This document shows positions 35,236-43,628 of a stretch of 64,000 bases of DNA, piece by piece (the first letter of the stretch is position 1; every line of letters begins with the position of its first letter). The DNA lies in the NCBI GenBank assembly GCA_031415655.1, contig JANOSD010000084.1:51776-115775 (forward strand). The letters run 5' to 3'. A program made the translations under genes and the position numbers. The notes under the pieces are model-generated. The model saw only the letters and a program-made list of their open reading frames with translations, searched no databases and was not told the origin of the DNA. The stretch comes from JAKOVR01 sp031415655 (GTDB taxonomy: Bacteria; Actinomycetota; Acidimicrobiia; Acidimicrobiales; Acidimicrobilacustridaceae).

Positions 35236-37110
35236 TCAGCCGATGACGGGCTCGGCTTCGCCGCGCATCAGACGGTGGTACAGCTCGGAGTAGAGACCTT
35301 CATTGGCGATCAGTTCTTCATGGCGGCCTTGTTCCACGATATGGCCATCGTTGAGCACCAGGATCAAGTCCGCGTCGACGATCGTGGACAGCCGATGGGC
35401 GATCACCAGTGAAGTACGCCCGGCGAGTGCAGCGGCGAGTGCGGCTTGCACGAGCGCCTCGTTCTCCGAGTCGAGATGGCTCGTGGCTTCATCCAAGATC
35501 ACGATGGCCGGGTCCTTCAGGAGCATCCGGGCAATGGCCAGTCGTTGTTTCTCGCCGCCCGAAAGCCGGTAGCCCCGCTCGCCCACCACGGTGTCGTAGC
35601 CATCGGGAAGGGAAGCAATGAACTCGTGGATCTGCGCCGCCCGGCAAACGCGCTCGGCGTCGTCGAGGCTGGCATTGGGCTGGGCGTATCGCAGGTTTTC
35701 GAGAATGGTCTCGTGGAAGAGATGGGAGTCCTGGCTCACCACGCCGATCGAGGCCCGCAATGACTCCTGGGTGAGATCTCGAACGTCGTGCCCGTCTACG
35801 AGGATGGCGCCTTCCTGCACGTCGTAGAGCCGGGGGACCAACGAGGAGAAGGTGGTCTTGCCGGCGCCGGACGGCCCGATGAGTGCCACCATTTGGCCCG
35901 GCTCGATGGCCACCGAAACACCTTCGAGCACCCACGCCGATTCATCGGCAGCGGATCGAGCGACACGGCCCTCGAGCGACGCTACTGACGCTTCGGCTTC
36001 GTCGGAGTACCGGAACCACACCCGATCGAACTCCACCCGTCCGGTGGGAGCGACGAGGTCGATCGCGCCGGGTCGATCGTCGAGTGGGTTGACCGTGTCA
36101 AGCACCTCGAATACCCGGTCGAAACTCACCATGGCGGTCATCACATCTACCCGCGCATTGGAGAGCGACGTGAGTGGTTGGTAGATGCGGCTCACGAATG
36201 CGGCCATGGCGACAAGGGTTCCGGTGGTTATGGCGCCGTTGATCACCAGATTGCCGCCGACCCAGTAGACCACCGCCACGCCGATCGACGCCACGAGCCC
36301 GAGTGCGATAAAAAACGTGCGGCCGTACATCGCCGACTTCACACCGATGTCTCGCACCCTGCTAGCCCGCCGTGAGAATCCTTCGGCTTCGCCGGCACTG
36401 CGCCCGAAGAGTTTCACGAGCAGCGCGCCGCTGACATTGAAACGTTCGGTCATGGTGTTGTTCATTTGTGCGTTGAGGTCCATGCCCTCGCGGGTGAGAG
36501 CTTGGAGCCTGCGACCCACACGTTTCGCCGGGATCACAAATACGGGCAGGAGCACCAATGCCAGGAGGGTGAGGCGCCACTCGAGGATGAGCATGGCGAC
36601 GAGCGTCGTGGTGAGGACGATGGCGTTGCTCACGACCGATCCCAGCGTGGCGGTCATCGCCCGCTGCGCGCCGATGACGTCGTTGTTCATACGGCTAATG
36701 AGCGAGCCGGTCTGGGTACGGGTGAAAAACGAGATCGGCATACGTTGCACGTGATCGAAGAGGCGGACCCGGAGATCGAAGATCAGGCCTTCTCCCACTC
36801 GGGAAGACGAGTACCGCTCGCCAAAACTCAAACCGGAGGACACGACCGCTACGGCCACCACGGCGAGCCCAAGCAACGTGAGCTGCGCGGTGTTGCCCTC
36901 GGGGAGCGTGTGGTCGATGATCTGGCGGAATGCCAGCGGTGGTACGAGATCGAGCGCTGCTTGCCCAACGATGGTGACAAGGAACCCAATCAGCATTCGT
37001 CGGTACGGTCGAGCCAGGGCGATGACCCGACGGCTGATGCCTTTGGGGAGGGTGACGCCCTTGATCGCGTCGGGGTCGGCCCCCATGGCCATGTGAGGTG
37101 GCATTCGCAT
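35236..37110 (-). CDS. ABC exporter, fused membrane and ATPase domains
   Basis: A 624-residue half-transporter that would work as a dimer to export lipids, drugs or peptides. The membrane domain (~25-335) has six helices, including the ISFFTRTQTGSLISRMNND coupling region. The ATPase domain has Walker A GPSGAGKTT (~415), Q-loop VSQDSHLFH, signature LSGGEKQRLAIAR, Walker B VILDEATSHLD and H-loop IAHRLST. It resembles MsbA/MDR-type ABCB proteins; there is no second subunit beside it. Several ATGs crowd the N-terminus, so the start is approximate. Confidence 0.92.
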   Translation of the reverse strand: MRMPPHMAMGADPDAIKGVTLPKGISRRVIALARPYRRMLIGFLVTIVGQAALDLVPPLAFRQIIDHTLPEGNTAQLTLLGLAVVAVAVVSSGLSFGERYSSSRVGEGLIFDLRVRLFDHVQRMPISFFTRTQTGSLISRMNNDVIGAQRAMTATLGSVVSNAIVLTTTLVAMLILEWRLTLLALVLLPVFVIPAKRVGRRLQALTREGMDLNAQMNNTMTERFNVSGALLVKLFGRSAGEAEGFSRRASRVRDIGVKSAMYGRTFFIALGLVASIGVAVVYWVGGNLVINGAITTGTLVAMAAFVSRIYQPLTSLSNARVDVMTAMVSFDRVFEVLDTVNPLDDRPGAIDLVAPTGRVEFDRVWFRYSDEAEASVASLEGRVARSAADESAWVLEGVSVAIEPGQMVALIGPSGAGKTTFSSLVPRLYDVQEGAILVDGHDVRDLTQESLRASIGVVSQDSHLFHETILENLRYAQPNASLDDAERVCRAAQIHEFIASLPDGYDTVVGERGYRLSGGEKQRLAIARMLLKDPAIVILDEATSHLDSENEALVQAALAAALAGRTSLVIAHRLSTIVDADLILVLNDGHIVEQGRHEELIANEGLYSELYHRLMRGEAEPVIG

Positions 37111-37183
37111 AGGCCCGGAAGCCTACGGGTCGGCATGCCCGGTACAACATGGCGCCGACGGAAAGGCGGACGGGGGCGTCGCC

Positions 37184-37217
37184 GTTCATGCATCGTTCAG
37201 GCAGTTCAGCCTGTTCT
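37184..37217 (+). promoter_or_regulatory. PHO-box-like GTTCA direct repeats
   Basis: GTTCA occurs at 37184, 37195 and 37204, and GTTCT at 37213. The first two are 11 bases apart, the spacing of actinobacterial PHO boxes (11-base units beginning GTTCA); the others are 9 apart. They lie ~100 bases upstream of the PhoX phosphatase start. A -10-like TACCTT is at 37273-37278. Confidence 0.5.
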
Positions 37218-37315
37218 CCTGCCGTCCAACTCCACGAGGCTTGGCGGCCAGTTGTCGTTTAACCGTGCTCGTTACCTTGCGGGAGTTAGCTCGACCAATG
37301 ACCAGGGAGGTCCCG

Positions 37316-39505
37316 ATGAGCAAGGCCGATCACACCGACACGCCGAAGGAAACGTCCACGTTTCAACAGGTTCTTGATGCCCGTTTTGGACGTCGGCAAC
37401 TGCTGCGCGGTGTGGCCAAGGGTGGAGGGCTTCTCGCCGTTGCGCCGGTTGTTGCCCTTGCCACTGGCTGCGCGGATCCTCCCGGCTACGAGCCGGGTGA
37501 ACTCACCTTCGAGTCGCTGGCACCGTCCACCGCAGACGGGGTGTTCGTTGCCCCCGGTTTCGAGGTGCAGGTACTGATCTCTTGGGGTGATCCCGTGGTC
37601 CCCGGAGCACCGGCGTTCGACATTGCGAACCAAACGGGCACGGCGCAGGCCATGCAAGCGGGATTCAACCACGATTACCTCGACTTCCGCCCCCTCCCCG
37701 CTTGGAACTCGACGTCGTCGGCCCACGGGCTGCTTTGGATCAACCACGAGTACACCGATTCGACCATGATGTTTGGCACTTTCACGGGATCATTGGCCCA
37801 GACCGACGTCGAGTTGGCGGCCCATGGCGGCACGATTGTCGAAGTCACCCGCGCCGGGGACGGTACGTGGTCCTATAACCCAGGCAGTTCCTTCAACCGT
37901 CGGATCACGGCGACCACTCCGATGATCCTGTCGGGTCCGGTGGCGGGAGACAACCGGGTCAAGACCAGCGCCGATCCCACCGGCACCAACGTGCTCGGGA
38001 TGCTCAACAACTGTGGTGGAGGCCATACGCCGTGGGGAACGATTCTCACCGCTGAGGAGAACTTCGACCAGTACTTCGGCAACAAGAGCACCATGGCCGC
38101 CGGCTACGCCAACACCGCGTGCGCCACGTTCGGCCCTGCGGCGGCAGCGACGGAGCGCAAGTGGGAGACGAACTACTCACGCTTTGATTTGGCAGTCGAA
38201 CCCAACGAGATCCTGCGGTTCGGGTGGATCGTGGAGATCGACCCGTACAGCCCGACGTCTACCCCCAAGAAGCGCACGGCTATGGGTCGCTTCAAGCACG
38301 AGGCGGCGTCGGGCGTGGTGAGCCCCGGCGGGAAGTTTGTGAGTTACAGCGGCGACGACCAGAACAATCAGTTCATCTACAAGTTCGTCACCAACGGTAC
38401 GTTCAACGCATCGGACCGGGCGGCGAACATGGATCTTCTCGACGATGGCACGTTGTACGTCGCCAAGTTCGAGGTGTCCGGGTTGGACGGCGTTGGCACC
38501 TGGATGCCCCTGACGTTCGGCACCGGACCCCTCGTGGCGCCGGCGTTCACCGATCAGAACGACGTATTGATGCGCGCCCGGCAGGCGGCAGCGGCGTTGG
38601 GCGCCACCAAGATGACACGACCCGAAGACATTGACGTGAATCCCGTCACCGGCAAGGTGTACTGCGTGATGACCGGGAACCGCTCGGGAGAGACGAATGT
38701 GGCCAACCCCCGGACCAGCGGCTCGTCGATCGCCGCCCAGGGTGTTGGTCATGTCATCGAGATCACCGAGACCGGCAACGACCATGCCAGCACGACGTTT
38801 GCGTGGGAGGTGTTGTTGCTTTGTGGTGAGCCGCTCACGGCCGGTACCAACCCGGTAAACGCTCCCCCGCTGGCGATGGCGGCCGCGCCCGACAACGTCA
38901 CGTGGTACGGCGGCTACTGGGAGGACAAGGTCGCGCCGTTGGCCCGTCCCGACAACGTGGCCTTCGACTCGGCCGGCTTCATGTTCCTTACCACCGACGG
39001 GCAGCCCTCCGCGTTGCAACGCTCGTTGAATGGCGTGAACGATGGGCTGTATGCCTGTGCCGTCACCGGGCCGTTCCGGGGGCAGACAAAGGCGATCGCC
39101 TATGGGCCCGACGGGGCCGAGATCAGCGGCCCGTATCTCACTCCGGACGACAAGTCGTTGTTCTTTGTCGTGCAACACCCAGGCGTGGATCTGTTCAGCT
39201 GGACGTCTCCGACGACTGCTCCCACGTCTGTCACAGCGGCAATCGGTGCCCCCGGATCCACGTGGAACACCACGCCGGCGGTCGGGGGTCTCACCCCCGG
39301 CGTTCCCCGGGCGGCGGCACTGGTGGTGCGCCGCACCGATGGCAAGGAAATCGCCTACGGAGAGGTTCCGGTGCCCCCTGCCAACCTCACCGCCGGTCTG
39401 CCGGGTAGCGGTGCCGGTCTTGCTGCCGGCGTGGCCGCCATCGGCGGTCTCGTGGCGCTGCGCAACCGACGGATACCGCTCGACGGTCCACCGGCGGTGA
39501 GCTGA
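37316..39505 (+). CDS. PhoX-family (DUF839) secreted phosphatase
   Basis: 729 residues. The N-terminus is a Tat signal: GRRQLLRG with the twin Arg at 26-27, a hydrophobic stretch, then LATGC (Cys52), which also resembles a lipobox. The mature part matches PhoX: LLWINHEYTDSTMM, NCGGGHTPWGTILTAEENFDQYF, MGRFKHEAA, VSYSGDDQNNQFIYKFV and ITxPEDIDVNP-like MTRPEDIDVNP. PhoX enzymes are calcium/iron phosphomonoesterases outside the membrane. The C-terminus is LPGSG, a hydrophobic stretch and RNRR, like a wall-sorting tail. AGGGAGG lies six bases before the ATG. Confidence 0.87.
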   Translation: MSKADHTDTPKETSTFQQVLDARFGRRQLLRGVAKGGGLLAVAPVVALATGCADPPGYEPGELTFESLAPSTADGVFVAPGFEVQVLISWGDPVVPGAPAFDIANQTGTAQAMQAGFNHDYLDFRPLPAWNSTSSAHGLLWINHEYTDSTMMFGTFTGSLAQTDVELAAHGGTIVEVTRAGDGTWSYNPGSSFNRRITATTPMILSGPVAGDNRVKTSADPTGTNVLGMLNNCGGGHTPWGTILTAEENFDQYFGNKSTMAAGYANTACATFGPAAAATERKWETNYSRFDLAVEPNEILRFGWIVEIDPYSPTSTPKKRTAMGRFKHEAASGVVSPGGKFVSYSGDDQNNQFIYKFVTNGTFNASDRAANMDLLDDGTLYVAKFEVSGLDGVGTWMPLTFGTGPLVAPAFTDQNDVLMRARQAAAALGATKMTRPEDIDVNPVTGKVYCVMTGNRSGETNVANPRTSGSSIAAQGVGHVIEITETGNDHASTTFAWEVLLLCGEPLTAGTNPVNAPPLAMAAAPDNVTWYGGYWEDKVAPLARPDNVAFDSAGFMFLTTDGQPSALQRSLNGVNDGLYACAVTGPFRGQTKAIAYGPDGAEISGPYLTPDDKSLFFVVQHPGVDLFSWTSPTTAPTSVTAAIGAPGSTWNTTPAVGGLTPGVPRAAALVVRRTDGKEIAYGEVPVPPANLTAGLPGSGAGLAAGVAAIGGLVALRNRRIPLDGPPAVS

Positions 39506-39722
39506 CCTACCGACCTGCCAGCCGAGGACCCGTTCGGCCGCGCCGCTTGCCTCCGGCGGCGCGCCAGTGTCCTCCTTTTGCCCGACCCCCGGTCTGCACG
39601 GCGCGCCCGGGGGTCGGACGCGTCCGAAACGTTTCCTTCGTTTCGCAGACTGGCGGTGCTCGTGGTCTTGTCAGGTGTCTTGCCAGATGCGGCAACTCGG
39701 GTGGAGAAGGCACACTGTGCTC

Positions 39723-40733
39723 ATGAGCTCGGTCCCTCCCATCACCTGCAGTGGTTGTCGCTTTGATGCGCACCACTGGTCCGATGAACGGGTGGTCGGA
39801 ACCTTCCGTGTGATGGGCGCATTGTGGCGTGGCTATCTCGAGGGAATCGATGGCCACGTGGCCGATACTCGATCCAACGCAAACCTTCCCGGCGATCCAT
39901 CGACGTGGTCGATCCTCGAGTACGTCGATCACGTTCGAGAGGCGACCTGGAATGCCCGATTCCTCGTTGATTTGGCCCTGGCCGATCCCGGCGTCGATGT
40001 CGGACCGGCGGCCACCACGGCGCTGGAGGTCGGCCCGCAACGACGATTCTCCGACCTCGCCACCACGGTCCGGTCGATGGAGGAAATCTCAACTGACCTG
40101 TCCGGGGCACTGGTGAAGCTGACGGCGGCGGAATGGGAAACGCCATTGGTGGTGCACGGCGAGCGGGTCGAAATTCGCCGCGCGACCCATCACGCATTGC
40201 ATGAGGCCCTGCACCACCTTCGAGATGTCGCCGAGATTCGACGGCGGCTGGGCGACGGGGTCGATCCTCAGCAAGGAACCGTTGCTCATCTTGCCGCCGG
40301 CCCCGGTGGAGTGCCGAAACTGTCCGTCGATTCGATCACCGTCCGCACCGACGGCATCGAAGGCGACCGTCAGAACGACCTGCTCCATCATGGCCGGCCA
40401 TTTCAAGCGGTCTGCCTCTGGGGTACCGACGTGCTGGGGGCGCTCCGGGCCGAGGGTCATCCGATCTTTCCCGGGGCCGCGGGAGAGAACATCACCGTGG
40501 ATGGTGTGGCGTGGAACCGTCTTCGCCCTGGCGCCAGGGCACGGGTCGGTGACCAGGTGGAGTTGGAGCTTTCGTCGTACGCCATTCCGTGCGCCAAGAA
40601 CGCGCAGTGGTTCGCCGATCGGAACTTCCGCCGCATCGATCAGGAGGCCCACCCCGGCGGGAGCAGGCTCTACGCGTGGATCGTGCAACCCGGAACGATC
40701 CGAGTCGGTGATGTGTTCGAGGTTGATTCCTGA
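39723..40733 (+). CDS. DinB-MOSC fusion protein
   Basis: 336 residues. The first ~185 residues are a DinB-like four-helix domain (ILEYVDHVREATWNARFLVDL and the last helix HHALHEALHHLRDVAEIRRRL, with spaced His that could bind metal), after a CSGCRFDAHHW start. The rest is a MOSC domain (GDRQNDLLHHGRPFQAVCLWG, HPIFPGAAGENITVDGVAW, and YAIPCAKNAQWF with the conserved Cys ~289). MOSC domains handle sulfur carried on Cys (molybdenum cofactor sulfurase type); DinB domains are often thiol-transferase-like. The fusion suggests sulfur or thiol chemistry (inference). Confidence 0.8.
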   Translation: MSSVPPITCSGCRFDAHHWSDERVVGTFRVMGALWRGYLEGIDGHVADTRSNANLPGDPSTWSILEYVDHVREATWNARFLVDLALADPGVDVGPAATTALEVGPQRRFSDLATTVRSMEEISTDLSGALVKLTAAEWETPLVVHGERVEIRRATHHALHEALHHLRDVAEIRRRLGDGVDPQQGTVAHLAAGPGGVPKLSVDSITVRTDGIEGDRQNDLLHHGRPFQAVCLWGTDVLGALRAEGHPIFPGAAGENITVDGVAWNRLRPGARARVGDQVELELSSYAIPCAKNAQWFADRNFRRIDQEAHPGGSRLYAWIVQPGTIRVGDVFEVDS

Positions 40734-40874
40734 TCGACTCTGGTGGGAATGCGAATGGTTGGCGCATCGGCCGCCGGCGTACCCGTCGTGTCGTGGACAG
40801 CGGCGAACCCCCCATCGGTGATCATGCGACTGCGTGGCCTGGGTGGCTCGAACGCCTCGAGTGGAGCGGCATGC
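40734..40874. other. Intergenic region without a supported gene
   Basis: 140 bp between the DinB-MOSC gene and the tRNA hairpin. An open frame crosses it on the plus strand but shows no protein-like composition. Confidence 0.5.
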
Positions 40875-40907
40875 CTCGCAGGCCTGCCGGATGAGCAGGC
40901 CTGCGAG
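40875..40907 (-). terminator. Hairpin downstream of tRNA-Ser
   Basis: CTCGCAGGCCTGC and its exact complement form a 13-bp perfect stem with a 7-base loop, starting nine bases after the tRNA 3' end on the minus strand. There is no T-run; position and stability suggest a terminator. Confidence 0.7.
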
Positions 40908-40915
40908 TTTCATGA

Positions 40916-41003
40916 TGGCGGAGGGTGTGGGATTTGAACCCACGGTGACCGAGGCCACAACGGTTTTCGAGACCGTCCCATTCGTCCGCTCTGGCAACCC
41001 TCC
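40916..41003 (-). tRNA. tRNA-Ser(CGA), CCA encoded
   Basis: On the minus strand the acceptor GGAGGGT pairs with ACCCTCC, followed by discriminator G and an encoded CCA (40918-40916). The anticodon arm is ACGGT-CTCGAAA-ACCGT, anticodon CGA, reading UCG serine codons. A long variable arm (TGTGGCCTCGGTCAC) and the T-arm GTGGGTTCAAATCCCAC complete a class II tRNA. TACCTT on the minus strand (41016-41011) is a likely -10 box seven bases upstream. Confidence 0.95.
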
Positions 41004-41110
41004 GCCCACGAAGGTAGCCGGTCGGCAGGGGGGGGAGGCAAGCAGATCTTTTCGTGGTCCCCCACAAAGGGGCGGTGCCGCCGGCCTGGACTCGAGTAGG
41101 GCTCGGACGT

Positions 41111-41587
41111 TTAGCGCAGGGCGGCGAAGAAGTCGGAGAGCAGTGCCCCGCACTCGGGAGCGAGCACACCGCTCACGACCTCGAACTCGTGATTCAAGCG
41201 AGGGTCGGCCCCGAGGTTGTAGAGCGAGCCAAGGGCACCGGCCTTGAGATCAGCGGCGCCGAATACCACACGTGCCACCCGAGCGTTGAGCAGCGCGCCG
41301 GCGCACATGGGGCACGGTTCCAGGGTGACCACCACCGTGCATCCGTCGAGCCGCCAGCCGCCGCGCCCCGCCGCAGCCTCGCGGACGGCGAGCACTTCGG
41401 CGTGGGCGGTGGGATCGCCGGTGAGTTGGCGCTCATTGTGGCGGCGGGCCAACTCCTGCCCATCGGGTCCGAGAACGATCGCCCCGATCGGCACGTCGGC
41501 TGGGTCGCGGTCCGTAGCTCGCTTGGCCTCGGCGATGGCCTTGGCCATCGTGGCGATCTCAAGTTCGGTGGCACGCAAAATCGGCAC
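41111..41587 (-). CDS. tadA: tRNA adenosine-34 deaminase TadA
   Basis: TadA changes A34 to inosine in tRNA-Arg(ACG), and its fold is that of zinc cytidine deaminases. 158 residues: HAE at 62-64 (zinc His and catalytic Glu) and PCPMC at 92-96 (zinc Cys pair), inside ALLNARVARVVFGAADLKAGALGSLYNL, which is the TadA version. It reads toward tRNA-Ser on the same strand and is divergent from the diiron oxygenase gene, 79 bases away. CodA-like deaminases are the alternative, less likely from the motif context. Confidence 0.93.
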   Translation of the reverse strand: MPILRATELEIATMAKAIAEAKRATDRDPADVPIGAIVLGPDGQELARRHNERQLTGDPTAHAEVLAVREAAAGRGGWRLDGCTVVVTLEPCPMCAGALLNARVARVVFGAADLKAGALGSLYNLGADPRLNHEFEVVSGVLAPECGALLSDFFAALR

Positions 41588-41630
41588 GATGGGACCCTAA
41601 ACCCGCAAGGGGAATGTGACAAGTGACTCG

Positions 41631-41658
41631 TTGACAGTATCAACTGTCACGGTAAAGA
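41631..41658 (+). promoter_or_regulatory. Promoter with overlapping dyad, diiron oxygenase gene
   Basis: A perfect -35 TTGACA (41631-41636) and a -10-like TAAAGA (41653-41658) are 16 bases apart; transcription would begin at about the ATG at 41667. A perfect inverted repeat TGACAGT-ATCA-ACTGTCA (41632-41649) sits over the -35 and spacer, and another ACTGTC half follows at 41658-41663. This is a strong operator candidate. Confidence 0.7.
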
Positions 41659-41666
41659 CTGTCTGC

Positions 41667-42557
41667 ATGATCTCAACGCTCACCCCCGAAGCTGTCGCAC
41701 CCAAGGTCGCCAAGCTGGTGGCCGCCGCCGAGCGAGCCAGCTACGACCCCTTCACCGAGATCGACTGGAACCAGCCAATCACCGATACTGCCTACTTCCT
41801 TCCGCCGGAACACCTGCCGCTGTTCGGCACGCCAGCATGGGAAACGATGAGCGAGCTCGGGCGCATCGAATACAGCAGGCATGAGTGCGCATCGCTCTGC
41901 AGTGCCGGGATCTGGTTCGAGAACATCTTGATGAACCTGGTGCTCAAGCACCTCTACGACCTCCCGGTATCGGACGTTTCACACCGCTATCTGCTCATCG
42001 AGACCGCCGACGAGTGTCGCCACTCGGCCATGTTCGGCGAGTTCGTTCGCCGAGCGGGAACACCGGCCTATCAGGTGGATCCGCTCCTTCGTTTCGGCGG
42101 GAAGCTGATGACCAACATCGCTGGGCGGGCGGGGGGCTTTATCGCCATCCTCGCTGCAGAGGAGATTCTCGACGTGTCGAACCGGGCAGCAATGAAAGAT
42201 GATCGGGTACACCCGATCTCCCGTCAGATCGCCAAACTGCATGTACTCGAAGAAGCCCGGCACATGAGCTTCGCCCGTACGTGGCTCGAAGCGGTCTGGC
42301 CTACGCTCAACCCCCTCGACCGGATACGAGCGTCCGCCCTCGCTCCCGTTTACGTGTACGGCATCGCCGATGCGCTGGTGAACCCTGCGGTATTCGACGA
42401 ACTCGGTATCGACGGTGGAGCTCGCATGGCGAAGGCCAACCCGCACCGCAAGGAGATGGTGAAGGGCAGCCTGCATCGCCTCGTCACTCAGCTTGACGAG
42501 CTTGGTGCAATCACCCCGCTCACCCGGCCCTCATGGATGCTTCTCGGTCTGATCTGA
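41667..42557 (+). CDS. AurF-like diiron N-oxygenase / ferritin-like protein
   Basis: 296 residues, mainly helical. Ordered carboxylate/His motifs fit a diiron site: ELGRIEYSRHECASL (~70-85), IETADECRHSAMF (ExxxH type), AAEEILDV, and LHVLEEARHMSFARTWLE (EExRH). This pattern is that of the AurF family, which oxidises aryl amines; other members have unknown substrates. Probably a leaderless mRNA with the ATG at 41667. The gene is followed at once by a MerR-type regulator, a likely partner. Confidence 0.8.
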   Translation: MISTLTPEAVAPKVAKLVAAAERASYDPFTEIDWNQPITDTAYFLPPEHLPLFGTPAWETMSELGRIEYSRHECASLCSAGIWFENILMNLVLKHLYDLPVSDVSHRYLLIETADECRHSAMFGEFVRRAGTPAYQVDPLLRFGGKLMTNIAGRAGGFIAILAAEEILDVSNRAAMKDDRVHPISRQIAKLHVLEEARHMSFARTWLEAVWPTLNPLDRIRASALAPVYVYGIADALVNPAVFDELGIDGGARMAKANPHRKEMVKGSLHRLVTQLDELGAITPLTRPSWMLLGLI

Positions 42558-42604
42558 CCATGCCGGCCTTGGTGCCCCCCGTCCGCTTTACGCCAAAGAC
42601 TCCC

Positions 42605-43531
42605 ATGACCACCACCAAGTCCGGCACACTTGATGTCATGGCCGGAATTCCCGACGACACGCTCGACGACACGTCCGACGACACGTCCACTCTGTCCGAC
42701 ACGGCCCGCGCCGATCGCCCCACTGGCCCCACTGGTGACGGGGCCGGTGATGAGGCCGGTGGTGATGCCGGTGGTGAGGCCAGGTACACGATTGATGAGC
42801 TTGCGGGACTGTCGGGCGTCCCGAGCCGCACGATTCGGTTCTACCAGTCCAATGGCACCCTCCGCTCACCGGAAAAACGAGGACGGGTGGCCTACTACGA
42901 CGGCGCTCACCTTGCTCGGCTTCGGGTCATCGCCGATCTGCAGGAACGAGGACTGCGTCTCGACGCAATCCGCGACGTGCTGGGACGTATGGAAACCGGC
43001 CGCGACTCGTTGCTTGGATGGCTCGGCGTTGGCGACGAGTTGCAGGCACCGTGGTTCGATGAGCGGTTGACCGTGCTCACCCACGAGGAACTGGAGACCC
43101 GATTCGCTGATCTCCGGCACGGGTTCATCGCCCGCCTCGAACAATCCAACCTGATCGAACGGCAGGGCAACACCCGGCCCCCCACCTACCTGGTGCGCAG
43201 CCCGGCGCTGCTGGAAATCGCCGTGCGCCTCGAACGGGCCGGCGTGGATCTTGAGATCGCATTTGGAGCATCGGAGATCATGCGCAAACGCATTTCCCGG
43301 GCCGCCGACGAACTGGTGCCGTACTTCGCCGAACACGCCGGTCGGGGTTTCGGCCGGGACGGCAATCCGAACGAGGTTGCCTCCGCCTACCAATCGCTCC
43401 GACCGCTCGGCCTCCAAGCCGTACAGGTGATCTTCGCCCAAGAGATGGAACGGGCCCTTCGCCAGTTCGTAGAAAGCGGCAAGGTGCTCGGCCGGAGCAA
43501 GGGCCAAAGCCGCTCGCGTTCGCGCCGGTGA
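42605..43531 (+). CDS. Long MerR-family regulator
   Basis: About 308 residues. A low-complexity Asp/Thr then Gly/Glu/Ala-rich N-terminus (to ~60) precedes a MerR winged helix: YTIDELAGLSGVPSRTIRFYQSNGTLRSPEKRGRVAYYDGAHLARLRVIADLQERGLRLDAIRDVL. The C-terminal ~170 residues are helical (LTVLTHEELETRFADLR..., ALLEIAVRLERAGVDLEIAF), not a metal-binding or short coiled-coil type. Starts at 42533, 42605 and 42638 are all possible; none has a clear ribosome site. Likely controls the adjacent oxygenase gene. It is paralogous to the MerR protein at 56886-57650. Confidence 0.8.
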   Translation: MTTTKSGTLDVMAGIPDDTLDDTSDDTSTLSDTARADRPTGPTGDGAGDEAGGDAGGEARYTIDELAGLSGVPSRTIRFYQSNGTLRSPEKRGRVAYYDGAHLARLRVIADLQERGLRLDAIRDVLGRMETGRDSLLGWLGVGDELQAPWFDERLTVLTHEELETRFADLRHGFIARLEQSNLIERQGNTRPPTYLVRSPALLEIAVRLERAGVDLEIAFGASEIMRKRISRAADELVPYFAEHAGRGFGRDGNPNEVASAYQSLRPLGLQAVQVIFAQEMERALRQFVESGKVLGRSKGQSRSRSRR

Positions 43532-43628
43532 TCTTGTCACCGGATCTCGTCACCGAACCCCGGGCCGGACCTCTCCACTCCCCTCGTCCCGTTACCTCTC
43601 GAGGCGCCCAGGCTCCCGGTGAGTCAGG

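Noticed and set aside
38177..39178. A 333-residue open frame opposite phoX
   Set aside because: Lies wholly inside the PhoX gene, whose motifs are unambiguous; the antisense product has no recognisable domain.
40743..41247. Plus-strand frames across the tRNA-Ser gene
   Set aside because: They read through a well-folded tRNA and its hairpin.
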